Assembly: GCA_903813345.2 (NCBI GenBank) | Contig: CAIIXF020000002.1 | Location: forward strand, 33,436,109-33,500,108 | Reading direction: 5' to 3' | Source of the DNA: Owenia fusiformis | Taxonomy: Eukaryota; Annelida; Polychaeta; Sabellida; Oweniidae | Length of the DNA stretch: 64,000 bases | Part shown: piece after piece, positions 1-8,204 of the stretch | How positions within the stretch are numbered: the first letter of the stretch is position 1 | Layout: each line of letters opens with the position of its first letter | Program-made: the position numbers and the translations under genes | The notes under the pieces: generated by a model | Databases searched by the model: none | Told to the model about the DNA's origin: nothing | What the model saw: only the letters and a program-made list of their open reading frames with translations

Positions 1-612
1 GATACAAAACTGTATGACATAGAGAGATATAATGCCATGACAAGGTTTAGACATACTAATAATCCTACAATTCTTTTGACCCATTTACCAGGTCTTTTCG
101 TATACATTTTAACTAAACATTGTTTTTGATAAAGTGATATAATGTATTGTCTCCAATTACAATGTTGATTTCAAAATGATTAAACAGTGAACGTCCACAT
201 ACATATTGATGTTATACTTAGCCATCGGCTAAAATATTCATATTGAAATTTAATTTTTGACTCGAGGCATTTAATTAAACTTCTAGAAGCACATAGAAGT
301 AAGAAATAATTAAATAGAATGATAGTGTGGTGCTTGAAACAATACACGAAAACATGAAGACCATAAAATTAAAGCTGCAGCATAGAATGAAAAATTTCGT
401 GACACCGCAAGTAAAAAAGTTTGAATAAAGTTTGGAGTTTTATGATTCACGTTGTATCATATCGTTCGTATCGTTCGTATCGTATCGTTAGGTCAGTATC
501 GTAGATACATAGAGGATATCCTATGATTTTTGTTTTTTAATTCTTTTCCATTTTTTATTTTATTTTCTGTGAACTTATATTAACTAAATGATTGCATGAA
601 AAAATGTAGCTT
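1..612. other. gene-free stretch
   Basis: I see no gene here. The only structure is a short run of ATCGTTCGT/ATCGTATCGT-like repeats near 455-500. Confidence 0.5.
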
Positions 613-739
613 ATGCCTGGGTCACATTTGCTGCGATTCATCGGCCGGCGCCCGGACAATTAACTGAATACAATTTTGAACAAAACACTCAATCGGCTGG
701 GCGTAGGCCGACGAATCGGAGCAAATGTGACACAGGCAT
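613..739. repeat. foldback (MITE-like) element, ~45-bp arms
   Basis: The segment starting ATGCCTGGGTCACATTTGCT at 613 is matched in inverted form by the segment ending at 739, over about 45 bp with a few mismatches and a ~35-bp loop. A related half-copy (CGGCCG... GAATCGGAGCAAATGTG) lies at 60130-60225 in the SLC22 gene, so this is a dispersed family. No coding content. Confidence 0.7.
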
Positions 740-758
740 TAATGAACAACTCTGTTAA

Positions 759-854
759 GCTAAGTTCACACCAACGGCGCTTTGATGCGGCCTGCAAAGC
801 GGCTTTACATGTCGCATTAAAGCGCCATCAAAGCGCCGTTGGTGTGAACTTAGC
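759..854. repeat. short foldback element with perfect 29-bp arms
   Basis: The arm at 759-787 (GCTAAGTTCACACCAACGGC and onward) is a perfect reverse complement of 826-854, with a ~38-bp loop that is itself partly self-complementary. This looks like a tiny MITE lying next to the 613-739 element. I could not define target-site duplications. Confidence 0.75.
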
Positions 855-1533
855 TTTACCACCACTGATTGAGGGATCATGAAACGTTTATGAACCTCAT
901 CATGCTGTGCACCTTATTGAAAACGACTTATCGATGTAATTTCACAACTATTACAATATCAGAAGCCGCGTCCGTCATTGGCTATTCCATTGAAAGGAAC
1001 TGCCTCTGATATTCGTCATTAGGGCATTTGTCAGCTTCACCTGATACACAAAGGATTTGGGGTTGAGTTGAGAATTTACAACAACCAAGTATCCTCGATA
1101 GTCAAATCAGAAGTGTACAGGATGGGCCAAAAAACGTCCATATCGTTTTTATTTGGCGATTATGTTTTAATAATGTTTAGGCCTATATTTTAAAATATCT
1201 GTAATAAAGACGCGGGAAACAATTACTCCTAAAATGAAATAAATTAATTTGAATCTTCAGGGGTTCCTGGTATAAAGTTTTCAGAATAATGTCGAGTTAA
1301 TAATTTTAATGATATGAATGCCTCAAGAAAGATTAAAATCGTATACTGTTTGTTGCCCTTTGAACATTGGTGCAACAAATCTTCCTATTTGGTCATACCC
1401 CTAGTTCGTTTTTCTCATTCACTGCGTCGCCTGCAAATTATTTAAATCATGCATTATAAAAGCCGCAGCAAACTATATGAACAGTTTTTGGCTCACCATG
1501 TACAGATAGAGTCACTTTCAAGTATACATGCAT
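855..1533. other. gene-free stretch 5' of the retroelement
   Basis: No coding exon, repeat or RNA gene recognised. It runs up to the outer end of the Ngaro-type element. Confidence 0.5.
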
Positions 1534-1613
1534 TTCTATACCATACTTTACACCTCGTTACAAAATAACATGACATCATCTTAAGAATAAGCAAATGGCT
1601 TGCGGTCGCTTTA
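1534..1613 (-). repeat. Ngaro split direct repeat B2 (outer 3' end)
   Basis: 80 bp identical to 2134-2213, offset by exactly 600 bp. Its outer edge (1534) is the 3' terminus of the element. Confidence 0.85.
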
Positions 1614-1928
1614 TTCGTATGTAAATGAATGGGAAGGATAAGTACAATATAAGTACACATGGAATGCATATACTAAGTACAATATATGTATAAATGGAAT
1701 GCACAAAACAGTTAAGTTTATTTGAGAAAAGTGTTGTACAATTTTTATATAACACAGATTGTTGCATCGGATTTATATTTACCAAAAAGGGTGTGAATAT
1801 TCTTACATAGTTTATGAAAAATGAAAATACCGATTGATTTTGGGGTCCTTCACACCATTAAAACCTAACAATTAGGAAAGGTATGGAATTACCCCTCCAC
1901 CTATCGGCATTTGTTAACAGTTTTATTC

Positions 1929-2135
1929 TGTGAAGTGTTCATGCATAGGCGACCAAAGCCAGAATGATCCTAAATATCCAGCAATCTACCACAATAACAA
2001 TACAACACGCTCACTCAGAAACAAACACATGCATGAAACTACACGCCAATCTGATTGGTAACCGAGTTTACAAGTACACAATAGAAAATATTTATGTTCT
2101 AATTCATTACACTCAACCGAACATAAATGATTATT
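1929..2135 (-). repeat. Ngaro split direct repeat A2
   Basis: 207 bp identical to 7292-7498. It abuts B1 with a 2-bp overlap (TT at 2134-2135). Confidence 0.85.
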
Positions 2136-2213
2136 CTATACCATACTTTACACCTCGTTACAAAATAACATGACATCATCTTAAGAATAAGCAAATGGCT
2201 TGCGGTCGCTTTA
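2134..2213 (-). repeat. Ngaro split direct repeat B1
   Basis: 80 bp identical to 1534-1613, directly joined to A2. The B1|A2 junction reproduces the joined outer termini of the element, as in the circular intermediate proposed for this family. Confidence 0.85.
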
Positions 2214-2261
2214 CAGAAAAACTAGAGAAAGAAGTAATGCTATTTATGATATTTTGTTTAT

Positions 2262-3314
2262 TTATAAACCCAAGTTCAATGTTACACCTAATTTGTGTAT
2301 TAAATCGTCTTTAACGTAACCATCTTTGGCGGATTCTGATTTCCAACGTCCATGACGTTTAAAATTACGATCTAAAACAGAACCATTGGCTGCAGCAGTT
2401 GCACCGCCTGAACGTAACGAATGAACGCCAAATAAATTTGGATCAAGACCAATGGTCTTTAACATACTACGGACAATTTCCCTGACTGTTGTATACGATA
2501 ATTGTTTGTCTTCTGTTCTTGCAACAAAGGCTCTTTGAAGTGGCTTAAATGACAGTGCCCTAAATATAAAGCACTCTTTTGACAGCTCATTTTTTGAGTT
2601 CAACGCTTTTAGATAACGTTGTAAAAGAGCGTAAGGACAAGTAGGATTGCCAGTTTTGGCAACAACAACTGAATTCCCTTCTCTGTATACATCAGTCTTG
2701 GAAGACGGAATATTTATAGTAAAATGAAATTCACTAAAGGAAATGTCACCAAAAGTGATCTGAGCTAATTCACTGTAACGCAAAAAAACTGCGAATCCCA
2801 AAACGCAAATTGTCACATTTCTTAATTCTTTGAGAGAACTTTGATCTGATAAAGAATCGACCAGTTTATGCAACATATCCGCTGTGAAAGGTTCTTTTTT
2901 AACAACTGGTTTACTCGCTTGTCTCTTAGCTGCATCTAGAATGTTTCGAACTAAGTAAGACTGACAGGGGTCCTCTAAACCGGCAGATGTGTGAGCCCAG
3001 CTTATTCCAGATTTAAGAGCATACAGAACGTTATATGATGAACCACTTTGTAACTGTGATAACAGGAAAATGGCTACGAACTTTGAGTTGGCTGGTAGAT
3101 CGTTTACTTCATCGAAACTGTTGGTCCACTTAGTCCATTTTTCGAAATAAAAACTGTACTTCTTAATTGTATTTTCGCTTTTCCCATGTTTTGTGATTTC
3201 AGTCATAAGTTCCAACGACAAAGATTTGAGGCGAGTGTCTTTCACATTGTCGAATTGTAGCATACCATGTTTAATAACCCTGGAACCATATTGTATTTCT
3301 AATAGATAAATCAA
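2262..3314 (-). CDS. tyrosine recombinase of the Ngaro-type element
   Basis: A 350-codon ORF of the phage-integrase (tyrosine recombinase) family. An N-terminal SAM-like core-binding region (roughly residues 35-130) precedes the catalytic domain. Catalytic signatures seen are an arginine in RYSEL (about residue 180), the HSLRSGG box (H-x-x-R), HGRW and a terminal tyrosine in GYVKD. In this retroelement order the enzyme inserts a circular cDNA in place of a DDE integrase. It is the last ORF of the element and lies just upstream of the B1-A2-B2 repeats. The assignment is secure at family level. Its activity cannot be judged from sequence. Confidence 0.9.
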   Translation of the reverse strand: MIYLLEIQYGSRVIKHGMLQFDNVKDTRLKSLSLELMTEITKHGKSENTIKKYSFYFEKWTKWTNSFDEVNDLPANSKFVAIFLLSQLQSGSSYNVLYALKSGISWAHTSAGLEDPCQSYLVRNILDAAKRQASKPVVKKEPFTADMLHKLVDSLSDQSSLKELRNVTICVLGFAVFLRYSELAQITFGDISFSEFHFTINIPSSKTDVYREGNSVVVAKTGNPTCPYALLQRYLKALNSKNELSKECFIFRALSFKPLQRAFVARTEDKQLSYTTVREIVRSMLKTIGLDPNLFGVHSLRSGGATAAANGSVLDRNFKRHGRWKSESAKDGYVKDDLIHKLGVTLNLGL

Positions 3315-3569
3315 TTGACAAAAACTCCTCTCATGAGAACCTGCGGAATCTCTAAAAAATAAAATTATGTTTAAAGCCAGAATGCTGCCGATCCCTCTGC
3401 ATCAATCACTGTAAAACGATGTTCATTCATATAATTCTAATAAAACATTTCAATTTAAGTTGACATTTTGTAAGTCAATGTATATATTTAATTTAATTTG
3501 AATAATTATCAATGATTTTTAAATATATTCTTAGTATAATTATAAATATACTCTTAGTGAGAATTGAAA

Positions 3570-4035
3570 TAGTATTCCAGTGGCAGTCTGATTTTATAAG
3601 CACTCAGGAATATTCTAAATATGATTTTTGTAGCATTCAACATATATTCTCAGTGGCTATCAAATTTTGCTCTCAGTGGCAATCACTATGGTATTAAAAA
3701 TAATCTCATATTAGCAATCAATGTACTATGTTCTTATCAATATCTAGTAATCGTTAGTAATACAATTGAATTCTGATTTACATTTATTATATGCTCTCAG
3801 TGGCTATTAATATAAGCTCTCAGTGGCTATATTTACAAACCCTTAGTGGCTATATATTTATAAGCTCCTCGGTGGCTATCAATATAAGCTCTCAGTGGCT
3901 ATCAATATAAGCTCTCAGTGGCTATCATTATAAAATCTCAGTCGTTATCTATTCAAGCTCCTCAGTGGCTATCATTATAAGCTCTCGGTGGCTATCAATG
4001 TAACTCTCAGTGGCTATCAATATACTTTTACAATT
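3570..4035. repeat. minisatellite inside the Ngaro-type element
   Basis: More than a dozen degenerate copies of a ~23-bp unit with core CTCAGTGGCTAT, each followed by CAATATAAG-like spacer, lie between the RT and recombinase ORFs. The repeat is densest at 3790-4025. Confidence 0.8.
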
Positions 4036-4124
4036 GAGATCTATGAAATCAAGATATATCTGTAAATTCAGTAAATATGTTGTTTAAAAATCAATAAAGA
4101 CTTTCAATGCTATCTTTAAAACGC

Positions 4125-6299
4125 TTAATAGGATGTGCCCAACTTTCCATTTAACCTCAAGGCCAGAACATGTGATTTTAACTTTTTCGTTCCAAACACA
4201 GTGTTAAGAAAACGTCCTTGTTGAAAAATATTCATGGGATTGCAAAACTCTATGTGATCTACCACAGTTGGAACAAAATTCCCATCTTTAAAAATGAGAG
4301 GCCAGAAATAAGACGATGTCCACTTTGGTACGATGAGCGTTCCCATAGCCTTACAAGCTATCAAATGATCGACTACCCGCCCTACAAGTTGAATAGGTGG
4401 AACAAGCCAATTGTTTTCATTTTCCCAGTTGAAACTGAAAGCATCTACCCCTTCGGTAGAGGGTTGGGCGAATTTGGAATTAAAACGTGGTAGTTTTGTA
4501 TTATCTACGCTAGCGAAACGATCAATGGAATGAGGCCCATATCTTTGATTCAGAAATTTGAAAATAGATGGACACACCATCCAATCATCTGGATCGATCA
4601 TTTTGCTCAAATCGTCTGCTCTTTGATTGAACTTTCTTGGAATCCAGTAAAAATTCAAGTCTATTTTGAACTTCCTACAAAATTCAAAAATTCTAATTGC
4701 TAAAGCCTGAAGCTCAGTGACCATGCTTCCTTTACTTGTAATTCTGCACACATTTTGATTGTCTGTAGACCAAGAAACGGACTTGTCAATAAGCTCACTT
4801 TTGAAAGAACTTAGAACAATTTCTACTGCCTTTAATTCTCTCCAAGTTGAACTTTTTACCTTTTCTGAATCCGTCCACGCTTGATAACTGATAGATTGAT
4901 TTTTGAGTTCGCCATGCTCAATTATATAACCAGCCGCTGCGCTTTCAGAAGAGTCAGAATATACAAATCGTTCTGGAGCGTGACATTCTATCAAATCGAC
5001 ACCGTTGTATACATGTATGTTTGATAACCAAAATGATAATTCTGTTCGATCAAAATCTGATAGCACTGTATATTGATCCCAATTTGAAATTCCAGCAGTT
5101 TTCATGCTGAGATACCTAGTCATTAGCAAAGTGATCTTCCCTAAACCATGTCCCATTGAAATGATTTTTCCGACAATTGATGCTATTTGTCTATAAGTAA
5201 CCTTTTTCTGTTTCAACGTAAGGATGACCAAATTCTTCAAATGTTCAATTTTTGAATCTGGAACGAAAATTTTGCCTTGGTTCATATCTAGAACAAAACC
5301 CAACCAAGTCAAGGATCCCTGTGGATTGAACTCTGACTTTTTCTCATTAATGACATATCCTGCACTGTTCAAATCCGACCTCAAAAGAGCGGCGTCCAGT
5401 TTTGATTGTTCAGTACTGTCAGAAACGTTTAGAGCATCATCTAAATAGAGAATGACCTTTAAACCTTTTGACCTCCAATGAGTGACAAGACTTTTGAAAA
5501 CTTTGGTGAATACTAAACCTCCAGTACTGATTCCAAAAGGCAATACAGTGAAAACGTAGAACTTTTGTACACCTAACATGTTCCACGAAAACCCTAAAAA
5601 AGTTTGATGAGGTTCGCAAATATCGATGTGATGGTAACCGGAAGTGACGTCAAAGGATATTAATTTTGATCCTTTTTTCAAATAATTTTTAGCAGTTGAC
5701 AAATCTTCATATTTCACACTAGATTTTAAAATGTACTCATTCGGATGTCTCATATCTAAAACCAAACGTTTCTTGCCAGATGAATTTTCCGCAACCGTCA
5801 AAGGATTAACAACCCATGGAATCTCATCAACTTCTTTTATACAACCCAGAATTTCTAGTGCCTGTATTTCTTTTACTACAAAATCGGAATTTTCAATTGC
5901 AGATTTGTTGTTATTCAAAATAGCTCTAGGTGGAATTTGTTCAAATGGAATTTTATAGCCATTAGCTATTATGTCAAGTACATAACTATTTGTGTTAATG
6001 CTTTGCCAGAAACTGAAATGCCTCTTTAAACTGCCTTTTACATTTACTTTGTTTCCCAGTGAATTCAAAATATCATTTGAGCTACTTAACTTGTCTATAG
6101 CTCCCTGACCAGAAGTGTGGGGTCTATCGAGATGCAACGTCGGTACTGGTCTTCTTTGTACAGGAATCTGCCCAGTGCGAAAGGTCCCCGCAGACCCAGC
6201 AGCCGCCTGGCTTGAAGTGACCTCTACCACGTTGGCTGATGTTGTTGGCAAAATAATTTCCGCGCCAGCCGTAGCCCCGGTTCCCGTAGGTCGGTCCAC
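4125..6299 (-). CDS. reverse transcriptase-RNase H of the Ngaro-type element
   Basis: A long ORF (about 724 codons). The RT domain spans about residues 130-370 and carries the LPFGIS block and the YLDD polymerase motif. RNase H follows (about residues 455-580), with an acidic YSDSS, an RELKAVE helix, TDNQN and the NQRADDLSK box. The C-terminal ~130 residues (IDRFAS...LPRFNSKF...VDAF...W...PP) match a segment common after RNase H in DIRS-order elements. RT and RNase H make double-stranded cDNA from the element RNA. The N-terminal end overlaps, in another frame, the zinc-knuckle part of ORF1. Confidence 0.9.
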   Translation of the reverse strand: MDRPTGTGATAGAEIILPTTSANVVEVTSSQAAAGSAGTFRTGQIPVQRRPVPTLHLDRPHTSGQGAIDKLSSSNDILNSLGNKVNVKGSLKRHFSFWQSINTNSYVLDIIANGYKIPFEQIPPRAILNNNKSAIENSDFVVKEIQALEILGCIKEVDEIPWVVNPLTVAENSSGKKRLVLDMRHPNEYILKSSVKYEDLSTAKNYLKKGSKLISFDVTSGYHHIDICEPHQTFLGFSWNMLGVQKFYVFTVLPFGISTGGLVFTKVFKSLVTHWRSKGLKVILYLDDALNVSDSTEQSKLDAALLRSDLNSAGYVINEKKSEFNPQGSLTWLGFVLDMNQGKIFVPDSKIEHLKNLVILTLKQKKVTYRQIASIVGKIISMGHGLGKITLLMTRYLSMKTAGISNWDQYTVLSDFDRTELSFWLSNIHVYNGVDLIECHAPERFVYSDSSESAAAGYIIEHGELKNQSISYQAWTDSEKVKSSTWRELKAVEIVLSSFKSELIDKSVSWSTDNQNVCRITSKGSMVTELQALAIRIFEFCRKFKIDLNFYWIPRKFNQRADDLSKMIDPDDWMVCPSIFKFLNQRYGPHSIDRFASVDNTKLPRFNSKFAQPSTEGVDAFSFNWENENNWLVPPIQLVGRVVDHLIACKAMGTLIVPKWTSSYFWPLIFKDGNFVPTVVDHIEFCNPMNIFQQGRFLNTVFGTKKLKSHVLALRLNGKLGTSY

Positions 6300-6394
6300 C
6301 GTAGAAATTCCCTGGTTGGAATTGGTTTCCCCATGCTGCGTCTCGTTGATAGTCTTCTCTGCCGAAACTGCCGCGATGCCTGAAATTATAACTA
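6124..6394 (-). CDS. zinc-knuckle part of the element's ORF1 (Gag-like)
   Basis: A minus-strand open frame overlapping the start of the RT frame encodes a Gly/Arg/Tyr-rich stretch. It is followed by a CX2CX4HX4C zinc knuckle at about 6159-6201. Such knuckles are typical of the nucleic-acid-binding end of Gag proteins. It is separated from the 5' part of ORF1 by the nested MITE. Confidence 0.7.
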
Positions 6395-6785
6395 CAGTAA
6401 AATTTTAAATGTTTGTGAGTACTTTGAATTTAGAAAATAAGCAATCAATTGACCAAATTGAAACAGTTTATGTAAAAATAGAAACATTTATATTTATCCC
6501 AACTTTTGTATATTTTAGTTTGTTTTGTAGTTTGGCTATCATATCTGTGTCCTCTTATATTTTGATACTTCTCTGCCATGTTATTTTCGGAAAAATTAAC
6601 ATGGCTGAAACTTTCTAAATTACAAAAGGCCACAGCTTTGCTGCATATTATACATTACTATCTGAAATATACAAAAGTTAGGATAAATATAAATGTTTCT
6701 ATTTTTACATATACTGTTTCAATTTGGTCATTTGATTGCTTATTTTCTAAATTCAAAGTACTCACAAACATTTAAAATTTTACTG
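6395..6785. mobile_element. Tc1/mariner-type MITE nested in the Ngaro ORF1 region
   Basis: 391 bp with nearly perfect ~120-bp terminal inverted repeats beginning CAGTAAAATTTTAAATG. It is flanked by TA at 6393-6394 and TA at 6786-6787. CAGT-type ends, TA duplication and no coding capacity indicate a non-autonomous Tc1/mariner element. The arms differ by only a few bases, so it too is fairly young. Confidence 0.85.
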
Positions 6786-7305
6786 TACGACGAGAGAATC
6801 TTGATCGACTTGATCTCATTTTTCTAATAGCGTCTCTATCTGCGGAACGTATACGTTTATCATCGTCATCATCTAATGCTAATGGTTTTCTGTCATATTC
6901 TTCAACGGTTTTCCAACCTGCATCTGAACTATCAGCCATTTTGATTAATTTATTTCTATAATCAATTAAATTCATACCTTCTTGAAGCGTTTCGTGCGTT
7001 TTCATAATCAGTTCGTCTTGCTTTTCACCGGATTCCACCTTTGCAGCACGTTCCAACAGATTCTGGGAAGTATCAAAGCGTTCTTTTAGTTTCGAATTAA
7101 ATTCATACTGCACTTTGTTACCCTTTCCCTTGAAGTTGAAATCGTCTTGCTTGAATTTCTTTAGAAGTTGTGTGTTTGTCTCCTCATTATCTTCTCTAAG
7201 AGCTCTCGAAAACTTGTTGAATTCTGAGGAAATAATATCTGTCACGTTTTTTAACGTGGCAGGCTGATCCATGTTGTGTGATTGAACTGTATGTGAAGTG
7301 TTCAT
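6772..7305 (-). CDS. 5' part of the element's ORF1 (Gag-like)
   Basis: A 177-codon frame starting inside the A1 repeat. It is rich in charged residues (Lys, Glu, Asp, Arg) and ends within the MITE arm. No catalytic motif is seen. It is called Gag-like from its position as first ORF and from the zinc knuckle that lies beyond the MITE. Confidence 0.65.
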   Translation of the reverse strand: MNTSHTVQSHNMDQPATLKNVTDIISSEFNKFSRALREDNEETNTQLLKKFKQDDFNFKGKGNKVQYEFNSKLKERFDTSQNLLERAAKVESGEKQDELIMKTHETLQEGMNLIDYRNKLIKMADSSDAGWKTVEEYDRKPLALDDDDDKRIRSADRDAIRKMRSSRSRFSRRTVKF

Positions 7306-7498
7306 GCATAGGCGACCAAAGCCAGAATGATCCTAAATATCCAGCAATCTACCACAATAACAATACAACACGCTCACTCAGAAACAAACACATGCATGAA
7401 ACTACACGCCAATCTGATTGGTAACCGAGTTTACAAGTACACAATAGAAAATATTTATGTTCTAATTCATTACACTCAACCGAACATAAATGATTATT
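7292..7498 (-). repeat. Ngaro split direct repeat A1 (outer 5' end)
   Basis: 207 bp identical to 1929-2135. The outer edge is at 7498. Confidence 0.85.
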
Positions 7499-7768
7499 AC
7501 AGATGTATAATACGGTATGATGTTTAAATTAGAAGGTGTAGTGCGCGTGCAGTATAACAGATCAGCAATATAGTTGGTATTTTGACACAGTAAGAATGAT
7601 GACTAACATGATTTATTGAAGTTGACTGGTAAATCAACCATTCTATAGAGGATCATTCTTCAAATCAGCTTATGTCTCAGTAGGCCTATTCTACAGTCAA
7701 AATCAAGTAAAATAGCCATATTCAAAACAAACTATAGGCCAGGTACATGTTTTTATTTTTTCAATATA

Positions 7769-8005
7769 CAGTGCTCACCATAAATAAATGACACCTGGAT
7801 TTGCTGAAGTGAGGATTTCCCATTTTAAAAATAAGAGAATTTTCAAGAGGCTATACATCAGTGGATGAGATTATACAAAATGTAAAATATACATATTTTA
7901 GAGGATATGTATCTAGACATTATTGGAAAGTATGAAGTCTCAAATCACCATGGTCTGGAAATGGTGATAGGAAATCCACGTGTCATTTATTTATGCACTT
8001 TACTG
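7769..8005. mobile_element. Tc1-like MITE upstream of the homeobox gene
   Basis: Ends CAGTGCTCACC and ...TTTACTG flank an inverted repeat of about 36 bp containing ATAAATAAATGACAC. There are 237 bp in total and no ORF. A TA is seen on the left side only, so the right flank has changed or the boundary is off by a few bases. Confidence 0.65.
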
Positions 8006-8204
8006 TTGTAATGTCAATGTGATCCTTCGATTCAAGTTGCCACTAAAGTTTTGATTTTGACCGTATGATTTGTTTTTCAACTGCTTATGTTTTTCCGTAC
8101 CAAATCCAAATGGTAATTTTTATCATATTTCAGAAGGAGTGCTTCCATTCTTACCGTGAGAATTTCATAGGCGTGCCCCTCATTAAAAGATTTTGAAACC
8201 AAAG

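Larger units (their letters stand above)
1534..7498 (-). mobile_element. Ngaro/PAT-type DIRS-order (YR) retrotransposon, nearly whole
   Basis: An element of about 6 kb read on the minus strand. In element orientation the parts are A1 repeat (7498-7292), ORF1/Gag-like region, RT-RNase H ORF, tyrosine recombinase ORF, B1 repeat (2213-2134), A2 repeat (2135-1929) and B2 repeat (1613-1534). Split direct repeats of this type define Ngaro/PAT elements. They distinguish them from LTR elements with an integrase and from DIRS-1 with inverted ends. The two A copies (207 bp) and the two B copies (80 bp) look identical by eye, so the insertion is probably young. The element looks mostly whole, with one evident interruption, a nested MITE at 6395-6785. 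About 315 bp of sequence not seen elsewhere lies between A2 and B2. I saw no target-site duplication, as expected for tyrosine-recombinase insertion. Confidence 0.9.

Noticed and set aside
8193-8204. Homeobox gene start upstream of 8205
   Set aside because: The frame is open but the first ATG is at 8205.
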